A stretch of DNA of 24,620 bases from a virus. The translations under genes were made by a program, and so were the position numbers. Numbering within the stretch: the first letter of the stretch is position 1; the number at the start of each line of letters is the position of its first letter. Of this stretch, positions 6,765 to 12,406 are shown one piece after another. Location of the stretch: positions 1 to 24,620 of IMG/VR virus record IMGVR_UViG_3300027708_000284, one strand, 5' to 3'. The notes below the pieces were generated by a model that saw nothing but the letters and a program-made list of their open reading frames with translations, had not been told where the DNA came from and did not search any database.

Positions 6765-6938
6765 ATGACCACATCAACCTGCACCTCCCCCCAGCACCAA
6801 GAATGGGACTGCCCCCGCCACTATGCATGGCGCAAACAATTCACCCGCACCAAATGGTGCGAACCCTGCCGCACCAAAACCATCGACGCCGCAGGCCGGG
6901 GTTACTACGCCGACAAACGGAAGAAGGTGAACGCATGA
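6765..6938 (+). CDS. Small Cys/His-rich protein, possible zinc-binding
   Basis: 57 residues; the ATG at 6765 follows AAAGGAGCCACG. The sequence has CTSPQHQEWDCPRH and later KWCEPC, so four cysteines with nearby histidines could bind one zinc ion. The C-terminal part (TKTIDAAGRGYYADKRKK) is basic. No named family is recognised. It is the first rightward gene after the divergent promoters, and its stop overlaps the metallopeptidase start (ATGA), so the two are co-translated. Confidence 0.68.
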   Translation: MTTSTCTSPQHQEWDCPRHYAWRKQFTRTKWCEPCRTKTIDAAGRGYYADKRKKVNA

Positions 6939-7720
6939 CCACCGTCAGAGACACCCAGAAGCAACGGGTATACCGAGCCGAGAATGAAACGTGGAACACC
7001 CTCCACGGCCAGTTCTGGCAGCAAACCATCCCCAACCACGAACTCGAAGCCTACGTGTCGAAGATCCTCGCCAAGCGAGCAATCCGATCCCGATGGGGAG
7101 CCCGACACATCCGGGTCACCCTCAAACGCGGCGGCAAAGCCCTCGCCCACGGGTCGAGCCGGATCAGCCTGCCCGCAGGAGGCCGCAACCCGTGGGTCAT
7201 CTGTCACGAGGTCGCTCACTGCCTCACCCCGTCCAACGTGGCAGGACATGGACCCGAGTATGCCGGGATCTACCTGTTCGTCGTCAAGACCGTACTCGGA
7301 GCGCAGGCCGCTGCAGCATTGCGAGCCTCCTTCAAGGAACATCGGGTGCGGATCTCCAACATCAGGATCCCCGCCGTGCGAGCCGTGGTCCCCCAACCCC
7401 ACCAGTTGGGGCTCGACGCGGTGAAGGCAGCGCGTAAGCCTCCGGTGAAGAAACCTCCGGTGCCCCGTCGACCGGGGAAGGCTGCGGTGCTCAAGGCCGC
7501 GACGACGTTCGGGATTAAGGTCGTGGACTACGGCGGTGATCGGTGGAATGGGTATGAGGTTGAGGCCGAAGCCCCGGACGGCTGGTGGTTCGCGGCAGAT
7601 GAATCCCATTATCAGCGGGGCTATGGCGATACCCGGTCGCAGGCATGGTCCTCGTTGGCTGATTGTCTGGTTCCGAATCCGGGGTTGGAGCGGTGTGTTG
7701 ACTGCTGCAAGATTGCTTAA
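6935..7720 (+). CDS. HExxH metallopeptidase-like protein, TIGR04338-like, with C-terminal extension
   Basis: 261 residues from the ATG overlapping the upstream stop; longer in-frame starts lie inside the upstream gene. The N-terminal part (RDTQKQRVYRAENETW) and the block ICHEVAHCL (HEVAH at 91-95) with GHGPEY (H105) and GIYLFVVKTVLG match what I remember of the actinobacterial putative metallohydrolase family TIGR04338 (H-E-x-x-H plus downstream HGPEF). H91, H95 and H105 are likely zinc ligands and E92 the catalytic base. A Lys/Pro linker (168-181) leads to an extra domain at 185-245 (FGIKVVDYGGDRWNGYEVEA, DTRSQAWSSLADCL), then a CVDCC tail. The substrate is unknown. Cytosolic; no signal peptide. 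Confidence 0.78.
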   Translation: MTTVRDTQKQRVYRAENETWNTLHGQFWQQTIPNHELEAYVSKILAKRAIRSRWGARHIRVTLKRGGKALAHGSSRISLPAGGRNPWVICHEVAHCLTPSNVAGHGPEYAGIYLFVVKTVLGAQAAAALRASFKEHRVRISNIRIPAVRAVVPQPHQLGLDAVKAARKPPVKKPPVPRRPGKAAVLKAATTFGIKVVDYGGDRWNGYEVEAEAPDGWWFAADESHYQRGYGDTRSQAWSSLADCLVPNPGLERCVDCCKIA

Positions 7721-7722
7721 CC

Positions 7723-7741
7723 AACCCCGGTAGGGTACACT
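7723..7741 (+). promoter_or_regulatory. Repeated promoter element
   Basis: Reads aaccccggtagggtacact, immediately after the metallopeptidase stop. TTGCTT 17 bases upstream of the -10 (7713-7718) could be a -35. The next gene starts 26 bases downstream after GAAGGAGCC. Confidence 0.65.
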
Positions 7742-7766
7742 TGAGGTGGAGAGAGAAGGAGCCAAC

Positions 7767-8045
7767 ATGACCGATGAACAGTGGGACAAGATCACCGCCA
7801 GCAAAGCCGCCGACGGCGAACGCTGGTGCGAAGACTGCGGCTGGACCAAGGATGGCAACTGGCCCACCCTCGCCGACCGGCGCACCCTCTGCCCACCCTG
7901 CGCTGACCTGACCGGCTACCTGCGCTGCACCATCTGCGGGGAGTCCGATTTCGAGGTGCTGGGTAAACCACTACCGACCGGCTGGGCCTGTCCCTTCTGC
8001 GTCGACAACCGACCCGACGAGGTTCAGAATGAGGAGACGAAATGA
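7767..8045 (+). CDS. Double zinc-ribbon-like protein
   Basis: 92 residues. The ATG at 7767 follows GAGAAGGAGCCAAC; the upstream in-frame start lies in the promoter and is rejected. Four CxxC knuckles are visible: WCEDCG, LCPPCA, RCTICG and ACPFCV. They would make two zinc-binding ribbons, one from the first pair and one from the second. Such small zinc-ribbon proteins are frequent in phages and may bind DNA, RNA or host proteins, but I cannot name the partner. Its stop overlaps the start of the next gene (ATGA). Confidence 0.75.
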   Translation: MTDEQWDKITASKAADGERWCEDCGWTKDGNWPTLADRRTLCPPCADLTGYLRCTICGESDFEVLGKPLPTGWACPFCVDNRPDEVQNEETK

Positions 8046-8311
8046 ATAAGCAGCGACGCAAGATGATCACCGAAATCATCGCCGACCTTGAGAAGCGCGA
8101 AACCTTCGACAACTGTCTGATGGACATCGAGACGGTGCTCGACGAGGAGCAGGACGCCTTCGACAATATGCCCGAGGGGCTGCAGAGCAGCGAGCGGGGC
8201 GAGCAGGCGCAGGAAGCGATCAACCAGTTGGAGGAGGCCAAGGATGCGTTGGAGGAAGCCTTGAGCAAACTGGAGGAGGCGGTTGAGGCGTTGAATGCGG
8301 CAGCCGAATAG
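8042..8311 (+). CDS. Small acidic coiled-coil protein
   Basis: 89 residues, ATGA-coupled to the zinc-ribbon gene. After a basic start (MNKQRRKMITEIIADLEK) the middle reads DEEQDAFDNMPEGLQSSERGEQAQEAI, and the last 40 residues are a heptad-rich helix (LEEAKDALEEALSKLEEAVEAL). I recall short proteins with the 'EEQDA(F/Y)DN(M/L)PE.LQ.SERG' signature from many phages and plasmids, all of unknown function; they probably form dimers through the helix. Confidence 0.8.
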   Translation: MNKQRRKMITEIIADLEKRETFDNCLMDIETVLDEEQDAFDNMPEGLQSSERGEQAQEAINQLEEAKDALEEALSKLEEAVEALNAAAE

Positions 8312-8318
8312 ACTACTC

Positions 8319-8337
8319 AACCGGGGTATAGTACACT
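8319..8337 (+). promoter_or_regulatory. Repeated promoter element
   Basis: Reads aaccggggtatagtacact, followed by gattgtagagagaggagg. The downstream part is shared nearly exactly with the copy at 8507, so the repeat extends through the ribosome site. Confidence 0.65.
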
Positions 8338-8362
8338 GATTGTAGAGAGAGGAGGTGATCAA

Positions 8363-8503
8363 ATGAAGTGCAAAACCTGTCAAACCACTATCGAGCCCCT
8401 CGAAGCCTTTCCCGGCAAACTGTGTGTGACCTGCTGGAGCGAAACCGCCGAGGGGCAACGGATGGTGACCGCCGAGGAACTGGTCAAGATGTGGGGTGGA
8501 TAA
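8363..8503 (+). CDS. Zinc-ribbon microprotein
   Basis: 46 residues, read directly from the sequence. The ATG at 8363 follows GAGGAGGTGATCAA. It begins MKCKTCQTTIEPLEAF and has a second knuckle LCVTCW, giving CxxC-x(15)-CxxC, a compact four-cysteine zinc site. The rest (TAEGQRMVTAEELVKMW) is a short helix. It lies alone between two copies of the repeated promoter and so may be a single-gene transcript. The function is unknown. Confidence 0.7.
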   Translation: MKCKTCQTTIEPLEAFPGKLCVTCWSETAEGQRMVTAEELVKMWGG

Positions 8504-8506
8504 CCA

Positions 8507-8525
8507 AACCCCGGTACGGTACACT
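8507..8525 (+). promoter_or_regulatory. Repeated promoter element
   Basis: Reads aaccccggtacggtacact, followed by gattatagagagaggaaggagcc. Together with 8319-8350 it makes a direct repeat flanking the microprotein gene. Confidence 0.65.
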
Positions 8526-8550
8526 GATTATAGAGAGAGGAAGGAGCCAC

Positions 8551-8868
8551 ATGAGCAAGCGCGACATGACCAGCGAGATGGCCTCAACACTACTCGCCCA
8601 GATAGGCCGAATGAACGTCTTCGCCATCAGCGGAGGCCGAACCCAACTGGTCGACGGAACCATGATCCTGCCCGTCGGATCCGGCTACAGCGTCGAGATC
8701 GACCTCGCCGCCAACGACACCTACACCGTGCGACGAGTCTTCAAGCGCGGCATCAAGCAGTGGGTCAAGGGTGAACTGACCGGCGTCTACTGCGACGAGA
8801 TCGGGGAGCGAGCCTACGAAGCCTCCTGCTTCCGCTCCTACGAATTCCCCAAGGAGATGGCAGCATGA
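8551..8868 (+). CDS. Protein of unknown function
   Basis: 105 residues. The ATG at 8551 follows AGGAAGGAGCCAC. The sequence is a helix (SEMASTLLAQIGRMNVFAIS) followed by several strands (GTMILPVGSGYSVEIDLAAND, YTVRRVFKRGIKQWVKGELTGVYCDEIGE) and an aromatic end (ASCFRSYEFPKEM). The 'LxQIGRMNVFAISGGR' start is familiar from small phage proteins of unknown function. It begins a chain of overlapping genes running to 10143. Confidence 0.78.
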   Translation: MSKRDMTSEMASTLLAQIGRMNVFAISGGRTQLVDGTMILPVGSGYSVEIDLAANDTYTVRRVFKRGIKQWVKGELTGVYCDEIGERAYEASCFRSYEFPKEMAA

Positions 8869-9023
8869 CCAAGTGCGACTACTGCAGGGCCGTAGAAGTC
8901 AAGAATCAGACGGGCCACTGGCCTGAGCACCTGATCGGTGCGGTCTGCCGGGGCTGCTGGTGCAATCCGACCCCGGAGCGTGTCAACGAGTTCAATGACT
9001 GGTGGAAGCAGGTGACCCAATGA
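8865..9023 (+). CDS. Zinc-ribbon microprotein
   Basis: 52 residues, starting at the ATG that overlaps the previous stop (ATGA). MTKCDYCRAVEV gives the first CxxC and VCRGCWC the second, with a histidine pair (GHWPEH) between them. The tail (NEFNDWWKQVTQ) is aromatic. No family is recognised. Both ends overlap neighbouring genes by four bases, so translation is coupled through this gene. Confidence 0.65.
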   Translation: MTKCDYCRAVEVKNQTGHWPEHLIGAVCRGCWCNPTPERVNEFNDWWKQVTQ

Positions 9024-9202
9024 GCAAGGTATCGGTAGTCAAAGTTGGCCCCGCATTAGGGCGATACGGTGCGATGTATCAAGTGTCGTGGATAGACAGC
9101 GCAGGCCAGTTCAATAAGGTGAGCCTGCGCGGATACGGCAAAGCCCACGGCTACGCTAGACTTCTACGTCGTCTGGCCCGCGAGCAGGCGGTGACACCAT
9201 GA
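9020..9202 (+). CDS. Small basic protein, related to the protein at 9746
   Basis: 60 residues. An in-frame GTG at 9002 lies within the previous gene; the coupled ATG at 9020 is preferred. The pattern is strand (VSVVKVGPALGRYGAMYQVSWIDSAGQ), strand (FNKVSLRGYG), helix (YARLLRRLAREQA). The second half resembles the protein at 9746 (LYLVTWVDEYGHAQRACVIG then a helix), which suggests an old duplication. No function is known. Confidence 0.65.
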   Translation: MSKVSVVKVGPALGRYGAMYQVSWIDSAGQFNKVSLRGYGKAHGYARLLRRLAREQAVTP

Positions 9203-9543
9203 CCGCCTGCGAGGTGATAGATGCGACCACGGGTTTACCGTACATACACGAGAGCGACATTGTGCCATCTGGCGGGCTAGGCGCACACACTCAGTGGGAT
9301 ATGAACACTAAACACGCGAAGCGTATCGGCGCAGAACGTCAGTGCCAGCACTGTGCCCGCCCGCTGAACACCGGGGCTGGATGGGAGGCGGCGTGGGCCG
9401 CTGACGGTACGTTCTGTCCGCTCGCAAATGCTGGGCACAACGGCTACCAGATTATTGCATTGGGTAACGAATGTGCGCGACAGTTTATGAAGGGTCTACC
9501 TGCGGCCCTGAAGGCCCTCTACTTTCGTGAGGTGACACCATGA
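9199..9543 (+). CDS. Protein of unknown function with Cys/His motif
   Basis: 114 residues, ATGA-coupled to the previous gene. A knuckle RQCQHCARPLNTGAGWEAAW is followed by TFCPLANAGH and NECARQF, so four or five cysteines and histidines could form one zinc site. The segment NGYQIIALGNECARQFMKGLPAALKALYF looks like a helix-forming C-terminal domain. I recall similar phrasing (NGYQ..LG.DCARK) in phage and plasmid proteins of unknown role. No membrane or signal segment is visible. Confidence 0.7.
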   Translation: MTACEVIDATTGLPYIHESDIVPSGGLGAHTQWDMNTKHAKRIGAERQCQHCARPLNTGAGWEAAWAADGTFCPLANAGHNGYQIIALGNECARQFMKGLPAALKALYFREVTP

Positions 9544-9749
9544 GTCGTGATACCGGAAACTTCATCGCCACCTCCCGACGCAACCCGGCCTACTACAGCC
9601 GCGACGGATATTGGATCGCCCGCAGCGGTCGTCAATGGAAACTGCTACGCCGACCCGACACCACCCAAGGTCGCCAATGGGAACTGATCGCCACCTTCCC
9701 CACCCTGACCGCCGCCGTCGCTCACCACCGAGAAATGATCACACCATGA
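9540..9749 (+). CDS. Small protein of unknown function, WxL-type beta repeat
   Basis: 69 residues, coupled by ATGA at both ends. The sequence is rich in aromatic and basic residues: RNPAYYSRDGYWIARSGRQWKLLRRPD, then GRQWELIATFPTLTAAVAHHREM. The two GRQW segments are short strands and the end is a helix. Small phage proteins with 'W.l......f.TL..A...h' endings are common and unassigned. It may bind nucleic acid given its charge, but this is a guess. Confidence 0.65.
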   Translation: MSRDTGNFIATSRRNPAYYSRDGYWIARSGRQWKLLRRPDTTQGRQWELIATFPTLTAAVAHHREMITP

Positions 9750-9922
9750 TCGCTACACGAGTCCGAGTCAAACGCTGGAGCCGACGTAGTTCACGGGCAA
9801 CCTGCCTGTATCTGGTGACGTGGGTCGACGAATATGGGCACGCGCAACGCGCATGCGTGATCGGGAATTCTGCCGCCCATGAGATGGCCGGATGGTTGCG
9901 GATGGCTGGTCGTCGACGTTGA
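9746..9922 (+). CDS. Small basic protein, possible paralogue of the protein at 9020
   Basis: 58 residues from the ATG overlapping the previous stop; a longer frame begins inside the upstream gene. It is strongly basic at both ends (RVRVKRWSRRSSR and RMAGRRR). The centre CLYLVTWVDEYGHAQRACVIGNSAAHEMAGWL follows the same strand-strand-helix pattern as the protein at 9020. No family is recognised. Confidence 0.62.
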   Translation: MIATRVRVKRWSRRSSRATCLYLVTWVDEYGHAQRACVIGNSAAHEMAGWLRMAGRRR

Positions 9923-10143
9923 TGTCGTGGACGGGTGCCTATCGGGATTTGATTCGGGGGTGGCAGCAGACAACGGTGCATCCTCCCGAGGTCGTGCAAT
10001 GGTTGTCCCGGTGTCCTGAGTGTGATGGGCGAGCATTGTGGACGGCGATCTGCTGGTCGAGTCGACGGTTGGAGCGTCGGATTGAGTGTGATGGGTGTGG
10101 GCCGGTGTCATGGACCGAATGTGACAATACAACCGTAGTCTGA
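9922..10143 (+). CDS. Small zinc-ribbon-like protein
   Basis: 73 residues from the ATG at 9922, which overlaps the previous stop as TGATG. An in-frame ATG at 9892 would add ten residues, but neither has a clear ribosome site, so the start is uncertain. RCPECDGRALW and ECDGCGPVSWTEC give CxxC-x(n)-CxxC, a typical zinc ribbon. The N-terminal part has tryptophans (MSWTGAYRDLIRGWQQ). Its end overlaps the next promoter element. Confidence 0.65.
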   Translation: MSWTGAYRDLIRGWQQTTVHPPEVVQWLSRCPECDGRALWTAICWSSRRLERRIECDGCGPVSWTECDNTTVV

Positions 10144-10149
10144 TACACT
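10131..10149 (+). promoter_or_regulatory. Repeated promoter element, degenerate box
   Basis: Reads aaccgtagtctgatacact, followed by gattgtagg. The box is degenerate, but GTGACA at 10121-10126, exactly 17 bases before the -10, is a good -35. It overlaps the end of the gene at 9922. Confidence 0.6.
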
Positions 10150-10159
10150 GATTGTAGGA

Positions 10160-10174
10160 GGGGGAGCCACCCCC
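10160..10174 (+). other. 5'-terminal GGGGG/CCCCC hairpin
   Basis: GGGGG (10160-10164), AGCCA loop, CCCCC (10170-10174). It begins a few bases after the predicted transcription start and before the AAGGAGCCC ribosome site, matching the leftward leader hairpins in type and place. Confidence 0.5.
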
Positions 10175-10191
10175 GACGGAAGGAGCCCGGA

Positions 10192-10515
10192 ATGGATGCC
10201 AGAATCCTGTTCACCGCCCTGCAGGAACAAACCACCAACGAAGACTTCGCCGCACAAATCGCTGTCCGCGCCAACCAATCGATCACCCGAGCCCAACGCG
10301 AACTGCAAATCCTGATCGACGAAGCCACCAAACTGCAACGAGATCTGGACAGCCCCGACATCAAAAGGATCTGGACCGCCCTCGGACGCTACGGAAACTT
10401 CGGAAGCAGCGGCTCACTAATCGCTCAAGCCAGCACCATCCAAAGCAACCTCGCCAAAGCCAACACGATCATCGAAACGGCACTGATCCCCGAAATCCTC
10501 ATCGCCACCAAATAG
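10192..10515 (+). CDS. Helical protein of unknown function
   Basis: 107 residues, ATG preceded by GAAGGAGCCCGGA. It is almost entirely helical: MDARILFTALQEQT, AAQIAVRANQSITRAQRELQILIDEATKLQRDL, then a glycine-rich turn (YGNFGSSGS) and a last helix. No cysteine motif or membrane segment is seen. It starts a new set of small genes (10192-11675), each preceded by AGGAGCC or coupled by ATGA. The function is unknown. Confidence 0.75.
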   Translation: MDARILFTALQEQTTNEDFAAQIAVRANQSITRAQRELQILIDEATKLQRDLDSPDIKRIWTALGRYGNFGSSGSLIAQASTIQSNLAKANTIIETALIPEILIATK

Positions 10516-10524
10516 GAGCCAACC

Positions 10525-10698
10525 ATGACCCCCGAACAAAACTACCGAGCCCTCAAGGCCATCATCCTCGCCACCCCACCCTGCCAAGATTCACCCGGCC
10601 CCCTCGCCTGTGCATCCTGCCTCGCCCAAGCCTTAGCCCAAGACGGGGTAGCAGCCCCGGAAGGATCAACCCCACCACCGATCAAGAAATGGGATTAG
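10525..10698 (+). CDS. Small cysteine-containing protein
   Basis: 57 residues, read directly from the sequence. The ATG at 10525 follows TAGGAGCCAACC. The sequence MTPEQNYRALKAIILATPPC is a helix, followed by CQDSPGPLACASCLAQAL; the three close cysteines may bind a metal. The tail is proline-rich and ends KKWD. No family is recognised. It lies in the series of AGGAGCC-initiated microproteins. Confidence 0.6.
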   Translation: MTPEQNYRALKAIILATPPCQDSPGPLACASCLAQALAQDGVAAPEGSTPPPIKKWD

Positions 10699-10707
10699 GA
10701 GCCAACC

Positions 10708-10857
10708 ATGACTTGCGCCACATGCAATGAAGCCCCCGCCACCGAAGGCAAAAACTGTTTCTCCTGCACCGAAGAACTCGCATGGCTACTGGCCGATGCC
10801 GCAATCGAATTCGGTCTCGACCCGGCACAAACAGCGAAGGGAGCATGGTCACGATGA
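10708..10857 (+). CDS. Zinc-ribbon microprotein
   Basis: 49 residues, read directly. The ATG at 10708 follows TAGGAGCCAACC. MTCATCNEAPATEGKNCFSC gives CxxC-x(10)-CxxC, a compact zinc-ribbon, followed by a helix (ELAWLLADAAIEFG). It is similar in plan to the protein at 8363. Its stop overlaps the start of the next gene. Confidence 0.65.
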   Translation: MTCATCNEAPATEGKNCFSCTEELAWLLADAAIEFGLDPAQTAKGAWSR

Positions 10858-11180
10858 GCCTCAAATTTCAATGGCGATCCAAATCGAACGGTGAACGTCT
10901 AGCCAAAATTCAGATCGCCTTCTTCGTCAACCGTCAGGATCTGGTCGAAGCCGCCGCCGAATGGTTTGAGTTCGAGCAAGAGCGAAGCAAAACGAAAACC
11001 CCAACCCGCATCGACATCGAACGCAAGGTGCGATTCAAGTTCGGTTCATACGGGGACATGAGCGACACCTCATCGGTGGAAGAAATCGTCTGGGATGACG
11101 AAGGGGTCAAGGTCCGTAACCCGATCTGGGATGATGCCGAAACCATCATCGACACCCTATTCCCCGAGGTAACGACATGA
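10854..11180 (+). CDS. Protein of unknown function
   Basis: 108 residues from the ATG at 10854, which overlaps the previous stop; an ATG nine bases earlier is in frame but sits directly on the AAGGGAG ribosome site. It alternates strands and helices: LKFQWRSKSNGERLAKIQIAFF, RQDLVEAAAEWFEFEQE, TRIDIERKVRFKFGSYGD, EIVWDDEGVKVRNPIWDDAETIIDTLF. I do not recognise a family. There is no zinc motif, unlike its neighbours. Confidence 0.72.
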   Translation: MSLKFQWRSKSNGERLAKIQIAFFVNRQDLVEAAAEWFEFEQERSKTKTPTRIDIERKVRFKFGSYGDMSDTSSVEEIVWDDEGVKVRNPIWDDAETIIDTLFPEVTT

Positions 11181-11359
11181 GCGATCAAGTAGTCAAATGG
11201 GACGTGCGCTGGTGCAAGGCATGTGAATCCCAGTCGTTTCACCAGACGAAGAGCGTCATGGTTTACAGCCCCGGCGGAGCGCAACGCACGCTTATGTGGT
11301 CATGCGAGAAGCATCCGCTGGATGACGTGATGACCGTGCATGAGACTGAGGCAACATGA
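11177..11359 (+). CDS. Small Cys/His protein, possible zinc-binding
   Basis: 60 residues, ATGA-coupled. VRWCKACESQSFHQ provides CxxC and a histidine; MWSCEKHPLDD provides a further Cys and His, so a C2CH-type zinc site is plausible. The strand between them (SVMVYSPGGAQRTLMW) resembles the loop of other zinc-ribbon microproteins in this window. The function is unknown. Confidence 0.65.
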   Translation: MSDQVVKWDVRWCKACESQSFHQTKSVMVYSPGGAQRTLMWSCEKHPLDDVMTVHETEAT

Positions 11360-11487
11360 TTCGCTGTCGATGCTGTCATCACTTCACCACCACCCCCATC
11401 TGGATGCTCGTCCCCCAACCCACCGCCGCCTGCAGCCCCATCTGCCAAGCCATCCTCATCGCCAACTCGAACAGGAGCCGCCCATGA
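11356..11487 (+). CDS. Cysteine-rich microprotein
   Basis: 43 residues, read directly. The ATG at 11356 overlaps the previous stop. MIRCRCCHHFTTTPIW has three cysteines and two histidines, and ACSPICQAIL adds two more cysteines, so one metal site is possible. The end runs through the AGGAGCC ribosome site of the next gene and overlaps its start (ATGA). It may be a genuine microprotein or mainly a device for translational coupling. Confidence 0.5.
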   Translation: MIRCRCCHHFTTTPIWMLVPQPTAACSPICQAILIANSNRSRP

Positions 11488-11675
11488 AAACCCTCGACGC
11501 ACTCATCGCTGACCTGATCACCGGAGAGTTCCTCATCCTCGACATCACCCAAACCGAAGACGGACCCGAAGCCGACGGGTTCTACATCGACGCCGAAATC
11601 GCTGCCACCATCGGTAACCTGATCATGACCAAACTGTGCGCCCAAGCAAGCCAAGCCTGCCAACACGCGACCTGA
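11484..11675 (+). CDS. Small helical protein of unknown function
   Basis: 63 residues; the ATG at 11484 follows CAGGAGCCGCC. It reads MKTLDALIADLITGEFLILDI, an acidic middle (TQTEDGPEADGFYID), and a helix ending in cysteines and a histidine (LIMTKLCAQASQACQH). The longer upstream frame has no ribosome site. No family is recognised. Confidence 0.65.
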   Translation: MKTLDALIADLITGEFLILDITQTEDGPEADGFYIDAEIAATIGNLIMTKLCAQASQACQHAT

Positions 11676-11722
11676 TCAACAGCCCAACCATGAGCGTCCC
11701 CAAATGCTCCTACCCTAAACGT

Positions 11723-12007
11723 ATGTCCGAGCAAGACGGTACTCCCACCGAGGAGGAGATCCCCCTCGGCGCACGCATGGAAGAAACCCTGCACGCCATG
11801 AGCAAAGGCTCATTCCCCGAGGGTGCGATCTGCACCGGCTGGATCTCAGTATCGGAATGGCTCGATGTCAATGGTGAATACTGGACCTACGTCAGTGTCG
11901 ACCAGACCAATCCGCCGTGGCGTCACTCCGGGCTCCTGTCATGGGTGTTGGATAGTGACGTGCTACGACCAAACCACGATTACGATCTCGATCATGACGA
12001 TGAGTGA
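11723..12007 (+). CDS. Protein of unknown function
   Basis: 94 residues from the ATG at 11723. An in-frame ATG at 11690 would add 11 residues (MSVPKCSYPKR). Neither has a ribosome site. TACCCT at 11711-11716 lies seven bases before the ATG at 11723, so a leaderless transcript starting on it is possible, which is common in actinobacteria. The protein has a helix (LGARMEETLHAMSKG), then AICTGWISVSEWLDVNGEYWTYVSVDQ and SGLLSWVLDSD. I recall small actinophage proteins with 'TGW..V.EW.D..G..W' of unknown role. Confidence 0.7.
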   Translation: MSEQDGTPTEEEIPLGARMEETLHAMSKGSFPEGAICTGWISVSEWLDVNGEYWTYVSVDQTNPPWRHSGLLSWVLDSDVLRPNHDYDLDHDDE

Positions 12008-12161
12008 ACCCGCACGCGGTGAACGCTACCCGTTACATATTCGTGATCTAGAAAAGTCAAGCGAACAGATCCATCAACTCGTGGTCGAACGGTACGGCAC
12101 CATCGACCAGATCAGACATGAACGCATCACATCGCCCAGTGAGCAGCGGCATGGAACTTGA
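12000..12161 (+). CDS. Small protein of unknown function
   Basis: 53 residues from an ATG that overlaps the end of the previous gene; an ATG six bases earlier is also in frame. The sequence is a basic, helical SEPARGERYPLHIRDLEKSSEQIHQLVVERYGTIDQIRHERI. No motif is seen. Support is only the coupled position and plausible composition. Confidence 0.45.
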   Translation: MSEPARGERYPLHIRDLEKSSEQIHQLVVERYGTIDQIRHERITSPSEQRHGT

Positions 12162-12321
12162 CATCGCCCACGCCTATCGATGGCTCGCTGATCAGGTCAT
12201 CACCCTCGTCCTCACTCATGAGGAGTTGACCCTGTTGTGTGCAGCGATCCGGGAAGCGCAACCCGTGGTGGCCGCGCCGATCCTCGACGATCTCCTCGAC
12301 ACGGTGGATGATTACCTGTGA
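12151..12321 (+). CDS. Small protein of unknown function
   Basis: 56 residues from the ATG at 12151, overlapping the previous gene by 11 bases; an in-frame ATG at 12118 is possible. The sequence MELDIAHAYRWLADQVITLVLTHEELTLLCAAIREAQ then a helix (APILDDLLDTVDDYL) resembles small phage proteins with a 'LT..EL..L..AL..' helix pair. No metal or membrane motif. An 81-base gap with the next promoter follows. Confidence 0.55.
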   Translation: MELDIAHAYRWLADQVITLVLTHEELTLLCAAIREAQPVVAAPILDDLLDTVDDYL

Positions 12322-12346
12322 CACGCCGAACAAAATAAACCCCCAG

Positions 12347-12374
12347 TTGAACCGGATGGCATAGCGTTATCCTA
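12347..12374 (+). promoter_or_regulatory. Candidate promoter for the WhiB gene
   Basis: TTGAAC (12347-12352), 16 bases, TATCCT (12369-12374). It lies in the only non-coding gap of this part and a C-rich box (cccccag) precedes it. The start site would be near 12381, 20 bases before the WhiB ATG. Confidence 0.5.
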
Positions 12375-12406
12375 TGAGCGGACACTCCGGGCCGGTTGAT
12401 CAATGA
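12374..12406 (+). CDS. Possible leader peptide of WhiB
   Basis: A 10-residue frame (MSGHSGPVDQ) whose stop overlaps the WhiB start as ATGA. If transcription starts at the candidate -10, this ATG would be upstream of or at the start site, so it may be untranslated. It is listed because WhiB has no ribosome site of its own and the overlap would allow coupling. Confidence 0.2.
   Translation: MSGHSGPVDQ

Noticed and set aside
6905-7885. 326-residue minus-strand reading frame
   Set aside because: It lies opposite the metallopeptidase and zinc-ribbon genes, crosses a promoter, has no ribosome site and no recognisable motif; the plus-strand frame has clear family motifs.
8319-8540. CRISPR-like repeat
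   Set aside because: There are only two spaced copies here, they end in a promoter and ribosome site, and a gene lies between them.
12118-12150. Upstream start for the gene at 12151
   Set aside because: The ATG at 12118 has no ribosome site and would enlarge the overlap; kept only as an alternative.
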